Positions 45,181 through 57,550 of a DNA stretch of 64,000 nucleotides are shown in pieces. The first letter of the stretch is position 1, and every line of letters starts with the position of its first letter. Source of the DNA: Lutraria lutraria (taxonomy: Eukaryota > Mollusca > Bivalvia > Venerida > Mactridae); the NCBI GenBank assembly GCA_964023205.1, contig OZ026851.1:14797637-14861636 (forward strand), given 5' to 3'. The position numbers were made by a program, and so were the translations under genes. The notes beneath the pieces were generated by a model. It was not told the origin of the DNA and did not search any database. It saw nothing but the letters and a program-made list of their open reading frames with translations.

Positions 45181-47659
45181 ATAATGGGTAACAGTTTAGT
45201 ATGACATTTTAAATCGCTCGTGCGTGCTACAGCGTTCGTGTGCCGTGTAAAACCTATGTTTGAAATTTATTTGCATACATTTATATTCAAGTTGATGGGT
45301 TTCTTTTCAGAGGGCTTAGAGCATCCCTTCAGACATTTTTTTCTCGTTTGTCTCCAAAACACACACTAAACTTTATCATTCGTCCGATGTACTATGGTAC
45401 TATGAGGCTATTTTAACATTCATGTAAAGATCTACTGAAGGACAAACTAACGAATGGTTTTAAACATAATTTATCAAGATTTGTAGCGGAGCTGTAAACA
45501 TTATAGTAAGACTGATATTTTCACGTAAATGAATTCCTTTCCGTTATATGCACGATTTCACCAATCATAACCAATATTGTTCACGTAACTTCGCCTGTTC
45601 TCGTGAGCAATTGTTTTTAGTTCAAGAAAGTCTTCCGTTATAGCTTGCTGCAACACTTATGAACAAGAGATTAATGCATACGTATAGAAGAGCTTGCGCA
45701 GAGTAATATTATTTGTCAGGAAAATCTTTATAACTCAAAGCATTTAGCGCTCCATCCATTTTACATAATCATTGTACACTGATATTGACAGTAATTATAG
45801 AGTTATCTTTCTTTGTTTAGTTTAATGTTTCAAATTTCAATAATGTATATGTATAAACTACTACAGCCGATTTAAAGTTAAACGAGAACCGTTGTAAACA
45901 TTTACATTTTTCCGAGGTAGATCAGGTTATTTACCGGTTAAAATGACTTTATTTTGTTATACATAAACAGAATACTATCGTATCGCGCCGTGGCTCAGAG
46001 GTAAAGGCTATGATTTTTGGAATTTGATAATTCCTTTGCTATCGTCGACTTACAAAAATGCCGTGAGCTCCATATATGTCATGGTTCCCGTTCCCACTTC
46101 ACTATATTGTGTGCTGTAAGACTGGGGACGGAAACCAACTAGTTTAGCATAAAATAGTTCTACTTTCGGCTTTCGTTCAGTAGGTCAGTAATTTCTCTAC
46201 AGAAGTATGCATGTAATACATTAATCTACTATTGATGTATGTCTTATATGTGACTTTTTGACATGATATGTAAATCAGTGTTAAGGTTTATATCCACAAC
46301 GCGTATCGATCGATACTATCGGCTAGAGCTATATATAGTTGGATACATTCTAAAAATAGAATGTGGGGTTTTCCCGTCGAAGTGCAGAGAACAGAACGGC
46401 AGTACACATACATTTGCGAAGAAATAACAGTTATTGTGAAGTTCGCAATTATTATGTTGGTTCACAGTGTGTGAAGGGTATTTTGATGTTAAGACAGAAG
46501 GATCGTAATGGAACTGATGAAATATTGCGATGTCGGTATATTCCGTAGCGAGATCGGCAAATATCGCCGTATAACGGCTCGTTTCCGAATAGCTGTATTT
46601 TTTACAATAAACTTTTACTTTCACTTCAAAACCTGTCATATAGTCCAACATCATGATATTAAGTTTGAATATAATTCACATACCAATTACATATATTTTC
46701 TGAAAAAAATCTAAGATTAATCAATCGATAGTGGTTTATGTCAGTTTTGTTCCGAGTTTGGAACCGTAAAAACATGGAAAATCGAAAAACTCTTCAAAAC
46801 CAAATTATCACTAAAAGAATTATGTAGGTTGATTTTAATTCGTTTCTAACACTGTAGTGTGCATTTAAAGTGATATGTGGTCATAATCAAGATATATTAT
46901 TAAAATGGAGCGTTTTGAAGAGCTTTTCGGTATGTATTAGATCAGTAAATACGACAGCAACAATGCTTATTTTGGTACCGATGGATTCGGAAAATATAGG
47001 CTGGATATAAATGGGCTACATAAAAAACTCGAAACATCTGATAACTTAGATAACCATCATGCTAGGTTGCTGGAATTTAGCACATGAATATCAGAATATG
47101 TACATAAATAGATGGCAATATTGAGATGGTGTATGTTAATTCCTAAGCAAGAATATCCATCAACTGTACAGTTCCTAATATAGGATTTCTCCTAACAGTC
47201 ATTGTTGTGTTGCCAGCAACACCATGGCAGTGACTTGTCTCATATGAAAAAAATCAAATTCCGACAGTACTTTCAGTACTTTGATTTTTTATTGATTGCG
47301 GTCACGAGATCAAAACTTCCAAAATGCTTTATTTTTATACATATTTTTTGATGACATTATATAGTATTCAAAACTGCAATGTCTCTCCGACTTTCAAGAA
47401 TTACCCTTCATATTGTAAAAATCTAAATTGATATCTTGTTTCATGTACACAATAATGCGTATTACATATCATATACATGCAATATGCAGTACTTAGAGAA
47501 GGAGATGGACTGTTTAGTGATAGCAATCACTTCTAGCGACGAGGAGACAGTGAATGTAAGGATGCGTGTTGAATTTATATGCTTGGATTGTTTAGAACTG
47601 ATACAATAAAATAATGAAATAAAATAAACAAGCCAAAATAAAAGGATTTAAAATAATCA
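45181..47659. other. Unassigned intergenic DNA with a possible SINE scrap
   Basis: 45988-46003 (TGGCTCAGAGG within CGCCGTGGCTCAGAGGTAAA) fits box A perfectly but has no good box B, so only a possible SINE scrap. About 46762-46930 has inverted edges (CTCTTCAAAAC and GTTTTGAAGAGC), and the downstream TTGGTACCGATGGATTCGGA resembles the insertion at 35804-36490. Open frames on both strands at 46316-46714 overlap and have no motif. Confidence 0.35.
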
Positions 47660-47775
47660 AAAGAAAAAAATAAATAAATAAAATATAGTTATAAAATGAC
47701 ATTAACTAGGCTCGAACCATGCATAATTAACTCAAAATCACCAGCACTAACCTTTACGCTATTGAGGCAATAGTA
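47660..47775 (-). repeat. Short tRNA-derived SINE, - strand
   Basis: On the - strand, TAGCGTAAAGG is a perfect box A fit and GGTTCGAGCCT is two bases from box B, about 35 bases later. About 15 bases on, a simple tail TTTATTTATTTATTTTTTT follows (47665-47690 on the + strand). Head plus simple tail gives a very short SINE of about 110 bases. Stem pairing is too weak for a real tRNA. Confidence 0.4.
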
Positions 47776-48382
47776 TTTATGTTTTCTCTATCTTATCTAT
47801 AACGGTAACCAGGTTTACCAGTTACACATAAATATCGAAATGAGACTAATCCCTCATCAGCATGCAACTTTAAATCGACTATAATTGTAAATATTTCTTC
47901 AGTACTATGATAAAGTGCGATTTTTCAACCGGTCAAAGCCGCATAATTTCACGGTCAATGCTTTCATTTATTTTTAGCTTCGACATCGATGTACTATATA
48001 AACAAAAAGTCATGTGGAATGAAACATCCCCTAACGGTAAAATAAACGAAAACTATCGACTGTGGCACGAAGCTAAAAATAATCGCATTTAGCTAACGTG
48101 TACTTATTCAGCTTTGAAAGTTTAATAAAATCGCACTATGAACAAGAATGTTACATCGTGTTGTGAGTGTTATTGCCATAATTAGTACTATAGTACTCAT
48201 AAAGTTGGAATACTATGCTGGACCTAGATGCATTGTGTATGTATGTACAATGCTTACATTATAAAATATTTATGCATATATATTTGGTCTGTCTCTTTAA
48301 TCATATTGGTATGTCTACAAGCCTTTCACGGAGTTGAACAGGTAATATGTAATAGATACAGTACGAGTTTTTCTGCAAAAGT
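47776..48382. other. Unassigned intergenic DNA
   Basis: Nothing recognised. Confidence 0.4.
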
Positions 48383-48504
48383 GTCTTCTTACAGACGCTA
48401 AGAGGACGGTTCGCTTAGACAAACAACCATTTTGTCCGAGGCGAAGCCGATGATAAATGGTTGTTTGTCTAAGCGAACCGTCCTCTTAGCGTCTGTAAGA
48501 AGAC
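48383..48504. repeat. Perfect 50-bp inverted repeat with 22-bp loop
   Basis: Arm 48383-48432 begins GTCTTCTTACAGACGCTAAG, and arm 48455-48504 is its exact reverse complement by my reading over all 50 bases. The loop is 48433-48454 (contains CCGAGGCGAAGCCG). A small relative with the same first ten bases is at 48591-48614 (GTCTTCTTAC ... GTAAGAAGAC). It behaves like a fold-back element or a long hairpin transcript source. Confidence 0.85.
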
Positions 48505-48614
48505 ATTTTTGAAGAAAATACGAGTACGTGTATCTGACTTATACGACGATAAAGGATTATGTCCACGTGAAAGTTGAGTTATTGAAAAGTGTCTTCTTAC
48601 AAACGTAAGAAGAC

Positions 48615-49966
48615 TCTTTTTGAATAGCTCTGCTGGGGGTATAGTCGTATAAAACACAATATTTACACCTTTATTTTGATTTTGGAGTTGTATATATATC
48701 GTGCTTTTCGTGCGAGAAGTTTGGGAGACATAAGGAGCCAAAGGTTATCGAGGCGTGCTAGTCACGATAGCGATGTTTATGTTTGATGAAAGTTTTACAG
48801 ATTCTTTATTGAGTGTCAAAATGTCGGTCACTTTGTAAATTATTTATACAATTCTGTGGAAACACGTGTAGGAATCCGACTTTGTCAAGTTTTGAATGGA
48901 TATGTTTTTAGATATTTCGCACATTTAAGGTAAGAATGTTACAAATCAAAGCTCTTATCAGCCTGTAGGATGGGGTATTGGGCTGAGTTTTGGAAACTGA
49001 ACCTTATATAATTATATATAAATAGTTGAGCTTTCCATAACTTTCACTCGCTCGGCGCGCATGCACTTTGCAGACCTTTCTATTCCCGCCATGCAATTGC
49101 TGAAGTTCCATATACTTTTAGTACTTTATCTATGTTTCCCCATCTGATCACCAACCTTGAAAAGTTCTGCACCAAGCATAATTTCCTGCACGTGAAATAG
49201 CATCCTTCTACTATAGCATCCCTGGAGTCCCAGGTATTATACAAAAATATTAAAAGTATAGTATAGGTCTTTGTATGTATATTATCATAATATAAATGAT
49301 ATTTAATATCGACATTTATATAAATTATGCACAATTATGTACTTGAAGTATATAAACGTTGATATTTTAATGTCTGTTTATAAATATTTGTGATCTTTAT
49401 CAAATATCCCACGTTACATTCGGTCAAAGCATTTTATGTTAAAAATGCTTGTATCTTGCAATTCAGAAATTTAAGGCAGTAAACATTTTAAATTAGCATG
49501 TTTATGATCAAGACGAACATGGTCTACAAGTGTTTTTTTATATCTACATGGGAAACGTCGCGGGGTCCTTAAAACATTGCATCTTGGGGGGAACGTGTAT
49601 ATTATGAATATATAAACCTAACAACCCAAAAACAAATCAAGAGTTTGAAACTCCCAATTATATATCGCAATACGTATTGCAATACAGTGTTGCATATCGC
49701 AATATATCGCGATACGGAATTTCCCGCAATATCCATCCCTAATGATCAGGTTCGAATCGACGGTCACGGTTTTGGGATTGTTACTGAAATAGATTTGCGC
49801 GGGATGACAACATGATACATGGTCAGCTTAGTTGACAGTTCGCGGGGCTTTCATGGGCCTATCTGCTACAGGACACGTAAATTATACAGATTGCAATCGA
49901 AAAGTCTTTATTTAAACGCACTCATAAACAGACTGAAGACGTCGCGTATTTTCATGCAGTTAATAA
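48615..49966. other. Unassigned DNA; one transposon-end-like patch
   Basis: About 49664-49745 is rich in CGCAATA/TATTGCG pairs (GCAATACGTATTGC is a perfect 14-bp palindrome) and ends ATATCCATCCCTA. I associate ATC-CATCCCTA edges with hAT-type MITEs, but the other edge was not found. The rest shows nothing. Confidence 0.35.
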
Positions 49967-50969
49967 CCCCATCACACTAGGGGCAGGACGTGGCAAGAAC
50001 CTGGATAACGTGATGAGGACGCAGTAGGAACCGGTTCAAGCGTGGTTTGGTCTTCGTGGACGTGATGGACGTGGTGGGACTTCTGGCATGTCAAAAAATG
50101 ACGTGGCGGGGACGTTGCCAAATTAGAACGCAGTGCTTACGTAGTAATAACGTAACAGGGACGTGACTAAACCCTATTTGGAACTTCATTGACGCAGAAG
50201 AAGCGTGGTGCGGACTTAAAAAGACAGCAAGCGATTTTCACCGCGTTGTCACTGGGTTGTTACTACGCTTTTGTTACGTCAGTGAAGTTCTCGACCATAG
50301 TACGTCCACATCACGTTTCAGAAGACTGCACTAGGTTGTAATTGTGTGACGTTTGCAACAGGTGACCAGTACGTTCCTGTCAGATTCTGAGCAATTGGTA
50401 TAAATACTGGATTTATACACCATTCTTTCATTTCCAGTCAAATGTATGTTAACAAATGAATGCATTTTGTTATTGTACCAGGACAACAAGCCTTTTTGGA
50501 CGCTGAAATTGCCATTTTTTCTAAATAAGAAATAGATGAAAAAGGAACATGAAGCAACTTAGATGATGTTGTGTTAGTGCATGGCTATAAGCAGAAAGAA
50601 GACTTCTGTTCGGCCATCATGACCAGTTAAAATAAATGGACACATGGTACAGCTAGTGAATGCAATGATGACGTTATTGAGACATAGGGAGAGCGCAGTT
50701 CAGTCTGCATGGACGTAGTGAGCACGTAATTGGGACGTAGTATAAACGCAATAGACCTGGTGGCAACGGGAAGCTGCACGTGTAATGAACTTCCTAGGAA
50801 CGTGATAGACGCAGTGAGAACCTGGCAAAGACGTTGTAAGGACGTAGTGCGAACCTGAGTGCATCATTTATTTCGAGTTTGACCCCGTCCCCGCCACGTC
50901 CATCAAAATTTTCAGGACGTGATGGGAACTTTGCGAGCGTGATGCGGACGTGCTCTGATGTGATGGGGG
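49967..50969. mobile_element. Element of degenerate GGACGTGG-type repeats with inverted ends
   Basis: Ends: CCCCATCACACTAG at the left and, reverse-complemented, CCCCATCACATCAG at the right. The interior is made of irregular variants of GGACGTGGTGAGAACGTAGT. GC content and ACGT frequency are far above the surroundings. No coding frame is open throughout. It is read as a non-autonomous element whose body is a decayed short tandem repeat. Confidence 0.55.
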
Positions 50970-52609
50970 CATTACATAGCGTGGCGTCACTACGTTTGTC
51001 TAACCTCTATACATAGAACTGATTACTAGTCACATTTGGATAATTGTACATACGCTAAAATATAGTTACGCGGAAGGATAAAAATGTCAAAACAACCGTA
51101 TCAGTTGTGTGTTATTAACAAAATTTATTAGTTATTTAAAATGAATACGTTATACCATTTCTCATCTTGTGCTTTTGATATAGCACTAATTATTCAATGC
51201 AACGCAATGTTGAAGTACGCTTGACTCTAATGTGTACCATAAGCTGACACCACGTTATCTTATTGTTCATAACTTCAATCTTATAAGTAGTTCCTGCAAA
51301 TACCCATGATGCCCCGATCAGTAGAACACAGGTCAGTGCGTAGCGCTACCGTAGTGTACACATTGGTTTTTGTCTGATTCGTTTTCGACGGCCTCACCAT
51401 TCCGTGACGTCACCATTCCGTGACGTCACAACCTCGGCGAAGCCTCGTTTTTATCGTTTTCAGATTCAATACAACATAACCACACATTCAAGATCCTCTA
51501 TATACATACGAAAAAATCATTTATTTTATTTAATAATTTCATGACGATAATCACACTAATAATCACGCTCCTTGATTCTGACTGAACTGTATTTAAAGTA
51601 CCGGTATAGACAGATGACAATAAGGTCAGAGATGTGAAGGCGACTTGTTTGCAAATGGCGACTCGGGAAAGTTTCCCGGACGAAGGTTGGTTATATGTAA
51701 CAGGGTGGTGTCGGCTCATTTAAATATATTTTCTCCGATAACTCTATGTGTACGTAGGTAATTGTTCTCGTCCACATATGCGTGTTGTTACAATAGAAGA
51801 AAGCGATAGTGTAGAATTAGATCACTATTTATGCACGAGTGATAAAAATCTATCTAACTCACACTCTGAACGCAATGAGAACAGATAATAAGTATACAGT
51901 TATATAATATATGGAGGATATTAAATTCGTGTGGATTCCGTATTGAATTTATTTTACAGAATCTACACGAATTTAATATTATTTTTATCACATACCCTGA
52001 AAATACTGCGAAAACCAACATACCTGTTTGACATTGCTACTAATATCAGGAGTGACACATTCGCAATTTATAAGGCTTTTTAATCAGGTGCACAAAAAAT
52101 AGTTCCACTATGAAACATCGTAAAAAAATAAGATTATTTTCATTTTTTATTGTATCATAACATAATATAACATAATTTGGGAGAAAAAAAGTAATCAATA
52201 CCGTAAATGTCTACAGTACTGTATGCTTCAAATATCACGTTAATGACGTGTACTTCGTGACGTGAACACAAGCTATATGGTCTACGTACAGTTCTGCTAA
52301 TCAGTTTTGTGGCTATATATTCACCGTAATTAAAACGGCGGAGCTGGCGATCAAAGCTCGACAAGGTATTTTTCGTTGGAATATTTGAGTAGAAAGAACT
52401 TTTAAAAAAGGGATTGTATACGTTATTTTGAATTCGAAATATATGGATTTCACTTGGAGAACCGAAAAATATCCAATTTAAAACATAGAACTATTTTAAG
52501 ACCCCTGCCAAAAATTAAACATCACTTTCAAAACTAGGTAAATGCACGAAAACTACGTTATGGTGGTGTTGAATAAACATAAATAAGGCAAATATATTTC
52601 GATACTTAA
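50970..52609. other. Unassigned DNA with paired CRE-like sites and a hairpin
   Basis: TGACGTCA occurs at 51405-51412 and 51421-51428, within a repeated CCATTCCGTGACGTCAC. A hairpin at 51918-51979 has 21-base arms (ATATTAAATTCGTGTGGATTC and its near-perfect complement) and a 20-base loop. No gene is seen; the 73-codon frame at 51498-51719 (-) has no motif. Confidence 0.45.
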
Positions 52610-52997
52610 GGTTGGTCGCGGGTTTCCTTCCGAAAAGTGTTCAGTTTCTAGAAGTCAACGCACAAGAAAATAATTTTTGCGGGAACATCCTTCAAAGTAT
52701 TGACTAAAGTAAAAATGATGTATTCAAATGATATTTCCATTGAAACCGCTCAATTAACGGCCACCTAGTGGAGCGATATGTTGTACAGTATATGTTTTGT
52801 TTTTATTTTTGCGTTATTTCTTGTACTGCTCCGATAATTTTGTATATTAAGCTATGAAATTTACTGTGCACAATGCTCAATCATTTACAAATCCGAAAAA
52901 GTTAATATAGCTTCATTTTGCCGTCATTAAATCTTAAAAGGTTTTGATCGAACTCTGTAGTGGTGGCAATTTTTCGGGAGGAAACCCGTGACCCACC
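52610..52997. mobile_element. 388-bp MITE with TTAA target duplication, copy 1
   Basis: TTAA stands at 52606-52609 and 52998-53001. The inverted ends are GGTTGGTCGCGGGTTTCC and, reverse-complemented from the right, GGTGGGTCACGGGTTTCC, continuing with CCGAAAA on both sides. Non-coding interior. TTAA duplications are made by piggyBac and Kolobok transposases; which one applies is not decided. A shortened relative may be at 7962-8030. Confidence 0.7.
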
Positions 52998-53001
52998 TTA
53001 A

Positions 53002-53648
53002 CTAAAACCTCGTATTGATAAAGAATATTAATTAAAGCACGTTGTTCTTACTGGGCACGGCCTGTCTGACATGTTTCGTTGTTTACATAATTAGAAATAC
53101 AAGTCAAAATAGGAAGTACACATTTCTAAAAATAGACCGAGAATACCCTTTCGGTTTCAATACAACAACGAGTAATAAAGGTTTCCTTCCATAATTAATA
53201 GCAATCTGTGCTACGTATTGTCCAAATCAACTTTTCCGTCAGTTATTTTCTTCACATGCATAATTTGAGAAAGGAAAGCAACTGACCCCCTTTAAGGAAG
53301 GAGGTTCACATTCAGTCCCATTACTTTTTCTAACACTCATGAAAAACCTTGAAAGGATGATTGACAGTTCGGCGGTGGGAATATTATGAATTTCCCGACT
53401 ATCATTAATGTCTGTAATGACACGACAATGCGAAAATGCAACAATGCAAAGATACGACAAATTTGTTGTGGCGAAAAAGCGAAAATACGACATGGCATAA
53501 ATCAGCCGCCATATGTATGAGATATTACATGTATACAAAGAGGCAGGTAATGTAGACTATATAATATTATGCTATTTGCTGAACTACTTTTGGTGATCAG
53601 ATGGGAATCATAAATCAAAGTACTGAAAGCACATGGAACGGGAACCAC
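53002..53648. other. Unassigned DNA between two TTAA elements
   Basis: A 99-codon - strand frame at 53239-53538 has no motif that I can name and no splice context. Nothing else is seen. Confidence 0.4.
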
Positions 53649-53652
53649 TTAA

Positions 53653-54172
53653 AGGGGCATGCCCAGGAACTGCTGTGTCTTTTTTTTTCGTACACTAAAC
53701 AAATGCGTTTGTCATTTGTAAAACCAAATATTACCGAAAAGTCAAAGAAGAATGTCCGCTCAAAAATGACCCTATAACGCGCACGTCGGTATTTGTATGT
53801 CGGTTTGAATAAAAGGCTGTAAGCCTTTTATTGACGATAACGATATTTCCGATACGTCTGAGAGTTTAACTGAGTATGTGCACTGCCTTTCAAGTGAACA
53901 TAACGTGAGAAATACTTACCATTTCAGTTTGTTGACATTTTTTCCGCGATATTTTCGGTTTTGACAGATACCGAAAGGGTCGAGTTGTGAAAATGACGAA
54001 TAATTTCTGAGGCCGAAATTGGCAGGTTTTGTAATTCATGAAATGTGTATTTTGAATAAACTAGTTGGATGTTTTGTAGATATTTTACAGGGCTTTCATT
54101 AATTGATTTAGGCATTAAAATGATGCCAATTTAATTGTTATTTGAGACGTTTCAGTTCCAGGGCATGCCCCT
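53653..54172. mobile_element. 520-bp MITE with TTAA target duplication, second family
   Basis: TTAA at 53649-53652 and 54173-54176. Inverted ends AGGGGCATGCCCAGGAACTG and, from the right, AGGGGCATGCCCTGGAACTG, 19 of 20 identical. The interior is non-coding, and an inner palindrome AAAAGGCTGTAAGCCTTTT lies near 53812. The AGGGG start and TTAA target fit Kolobok- or piggyBac-mobilised elements; inference only. Confidence 0.8.
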
Positions 54173-54329
54173 TTAAACAACTGCATAGCGGGTGTAGAAA
54201 AACGTTAGTAGTACTTAAGTATGCATCCAAATTCATGTGCGAACTATCGTTCGGATTCAAAAACTCACCCTACAAAGAAGTTCAACTTTTGACTGCTTTG
54301 TAGTTCCGAACAACAGCAGAACCTTCAGA

Positions 54330-54790
54330 GCTTTGATTTAAATGAATGGTTTAATAAAAAAGCAATATTGACTCAACTTTTTCTGTTTAATTTTATCAAA
54401 GATAAATTTGATTATTCGTGGTATCTAGATATTTTACCCCACGACGTAAGAAACTATCTTGTCCGCATCCGAATATCCGCTCACCAATTAAGAATCCAAA
54501 CTGTTAGATATGGAGTTAATAGGCTACCTAGATATGAGAGAGTATATATACTGTATATACTTAAATGAAATGGACGACGAATTCCATTTTATATTTACGT
54601 GTATTTTTTTTAAAAAGAGCTGAGGAAAATATAATTAACCGGTATTTTTTTACTAGACCAAATAATTATGTTAAAGCTAAAACAATTGTTAAATAGCGAT
54701 TATAAAACTATTATTGTACATTCATGTAAGTTTATCAAATTGGCATTTGAAAAAAGAGACAAATCTTCAATAACATTATAGGTTAAATTA
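54330..54790 (+). pseudogene. LINE ORF2 C-terminal fragment
   Basis: One frame reads FDYSWYLDILPHDVRNYLVR, then ISAHQLRIQTVRYGVNRLPR, and after a stop MDDEFHFIFTC in a shifted frame, then KELRKI. L-R-I-x-T-G-R-Y-x5-P-R-x-E-R and x-E-D-E-x-H-F are hallmarks of the C-terminal zinc-knuckle region of an animal LINE. The cysteine pair after ER is lost. No RT core is present: a 5'-truncated, decayed copy. Confidence 0.6.
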
Positions 54791-54864
54791 GTCAGCAGTT
54801 CATTCTCTATTTGTTGGATTTTTGTAAATGTTTTGGAATATGTTCTGTATCATACATGTGATCC

Positions 54865-55320
54865 TAGCTCACAAGAGCACATATTGCTCCTGGTGAGCTA
54901 TTTTGATTTCGTGTTCCGTGCGTCCGTCAGTGCGTCAACAATTGCTTTAAACAACATCTCCTTCTTAAACAGTTGGTCAATTTCAACGAAACTTTACAGA
55001 AATGATCCATTCATGAAGCTCTACCAAAGTTGTTCAAAAAATGTAATTTCATTAAAAACTCTGGTTGCCATGGAAACCAAAAGGAAAAACTTTAGAAATA
55101 GTCTTGTCCAAAAGCACATGTTCTAGAGCTTTGATATTTGGTGTGTAGCGTTTCCTAGTGGACATTTACTACGTTTGTTCAAATTATGATCCTGGGGTCA
55201 AAATTGACTCCTCCCCGGGTCTAGAGTTTTGATATTTGGTATGTAGCATTGTCTAGTTGACCTCTTACAAGTTTGTTCAAATTACTGGGGTCAAAATTGG
55301 CCACAGCCGGTGGGTTACTC
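54865..55320. repeat. AGCTCAC-type interspersed repeat, one-ended fragment
   Basis: The fragment begins AGCTCACAAGAGCACATATT and GCTCCTGGTGAGCTATTTTG, the 5' fold of the AGCTCAC group (AGCTCAC ... GTGAGCT). It continues with units containing TAGAGTTTTGATATTTGGTA twice and GGGGTCAAAATTG. No GGGCCATCTTGGCCC 3' end follows; the text runs into copy B of the segmental duplication. Confidence 0.55.
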
Positions 55321-56454
55321 TATTTTACATAGTAAAATTACACAAAAACGTCTTGTCAGAAACTGCAAGACCAAAAGCTTAGATATTTACTATTTTGTGA
55401 TATTTGTGATCTGTTGTAAAATCAATGTATTTATTGCAGGTTTTAAACAATATTTATTCTATGTTGTTTGTCGTTGCTTTGTATTTATGTATGCACCTAT
55501 TATTTATTTATTATCCCCCGCCAAAGCCGGGGGGATATTGTTTTGGCGTTGTCCATCCGGCTGTTAGTCCGTCAATTTATTCCGTCTGTGACACTTTTTG
55601 AAATTTGAATAACTTTAAAACTTTTGATGGTTTCTATTTGAAACTTTAAATATAGGTACAGGGTGATGAGTGAAAGAGTATTTATCAAGAACCATAACTC
55701 TATCATGCATTTAAACAAAATTATCCGCCTCTTCAACGTAGAAAATTTGTCACTGCCTCTGTAACTTGCAATTACTTGAAAAGTATTAAAAGGACCCCAT
55801 GAAACTTGATATATTGATAGAGTATAATGAGAGGAAGTGCATTGAGCAAGAATCATACCTATAACATTCATTTCTATTCAATTATGCCCCTTTTGTTCCT
55901 AGACAAATTGTCACTTTTTCTGTTATCTATAATTATTTCTAAGGTATTAAAGTGAACCACATGACACTTGATATATTGGTAGAGCATGATGAGTGGCAGA
56001 CTATTGATCAAGAACCATAATCCCTCATAGCTAAATTAGAAAGTATTCGCAAATGAAAATTTGATGTAAATAAGCAATTGATCAACTTTCTTTCGACCGT
56101 CTTTGGGGAAGCACTATTCTGTCTATAATGCGCAGTACGATTTCATGAAATTCTTAAATTGCCGCTTTCTAACTTCGCGTTTCCGAAGTTAAAGTTTGGG
56201 AAGTCTTGCTTTTTGTTCGTGCTAAAATATCACAAATTCTAAACAACATGACTATATAGAAAACAAAATATTGATATTTGAGTTTTATAACCATTGAAAG
56301 CTTTCCCAAAAACGCAAACCAATTTCTCGGTCGGGGGATTGGAATATGTTGGACACATAACAGATGGGACCATTATATATATGTTTCTTCCAGGTAACGT
56401 CAAACAAACACTATTTTAAAGAAAAGCCTGACGTGATTTCTTTTTACATTTCAG

Positions 56455-56541
56455 AGATTTATGTTTGTGTCTTAATGATTGCGCCACAGATACTCGCTGA
56501 TTCATTAAAAACAGAAAATAACAGAATTCTATTCACACCAT
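56455..56541 (+). pseudogene. Candidate first exon, copy B (one base shorter)
   Basis: Counterpart of 8252-8339. Acceptor and GTATGT donor are kept, but the exon is 87 bases against 88 in A and C because one T is missing upstream of the shared ATG. From that ATG on, MIAPQILADSLKTENNRI is in the same frame relative to the donor. If the start lies upstream of the ATG this copy is shifted. Confidence 0.35.
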
Positions 56542-57093
56542 GTATGTATTAATATTGCATCATTTTGTACATACTGCTTATTCTTCTATGATTACATTAA
56601 TTCCAAACGTTTATATATATATATATATTTGTTATTTATTACTTAATACATAACATGTGCGATAATATCACGATATGATGTCCTTCCTTTAAAGTACCAA
56701 TTAGTCACATTAATAATTTAACTAAGGTAAACTCATAACCATGTTGAAATACAGGCCCCAGTTTGACAAACAAAATTAAGTAATAACACAATAATGGACT
56801 CAAGTGTTTTTTCTGTCTAGAAATATTGCGTCTTTGACCAGAAATGTTACCATTTGTTTCTTTATCTACTGAAAACATAATAACATGCCAGTATAAAAAA
56901 TTGGTCTGGCGCACAAATTATCACATTCTGAATTGTATACAATAAGACAGATGAATGATTGATTTAATTGATAAGCTGAGTTTAATTAAAACTGGGGCCA
57001 GATGATCTTCATAATCAGTTGGTTGTGACATTGAACTGTACGCTTAATAAAGATTCAGTCACTGTGTATACTTGTTGGCGATCTTTACACCAG

Positions 57094-57230
57094 GTTCCGT
57101 TTAGTGCCACAACAAATTCATGTGCAGAAGAATTGGCTTTTTTCGAAACCAAGGTGCATTTCACCTGACAGAATATGTGATGGATTTATGGATTGTGTAG
57201 ACGGTTCGGATGAGACAGATTGTAGAAAAG
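57094..57230 (+). pseudogene. LDLa exon 1, copy B, frameshifted
   Basis: The acceptor (TTTACACCAG) and donor (GTTTGA) are kept. The exon is 137 bases, not 138: six T residues in place of seven before CGAAAC. In addition CAA-TGC of copy A is TAG-TGC here, a stop in the LDLa frame. The second half (RCISPDRICDGFMDC, DGSDETDC) is unchanged in sequence. So either copy B is a pseudogene or the sequence has an error in the T run; the stop argues for the former. Confidence 0.7.
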
Positions 57231-57550
57231 GTTTGAAACAAATATTGCACTGTTTACGTTTTAGTATTATTGGCTCCCTTCCCATGTTTTATTCCTGCAA
57301 TTCTAACGATTTGCATCACCAAAATAAATATCGCCAATAACTGTTAATGTTACTTTAATCGTGAAAAATCAAATATTCGACGATTTTCTATTAGAAATAT
57401 ATAGATACACTAATAATTATATTGAGTTGTCCATTAACTTTGAGGTCGTAGATTTGCGCTTTGGGCGTAGCACATAGAATCAGTCTGTACGAGTTTTTCA
57501 TGATGATAGGGCTGAAAATGTAATAGAGGGAATTTTTATTTCCTTGGCAG

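Noticed and set aside
46316..46654. 112-codon - strand frame
   Set aside because: No motif, no splice support, and two + strand frames overlap it; consistent with chance.
51498..53538. - strand frames of 69-99 codons
   Set aside because: No motif or conserved counterpart; AT-rich chance frames.
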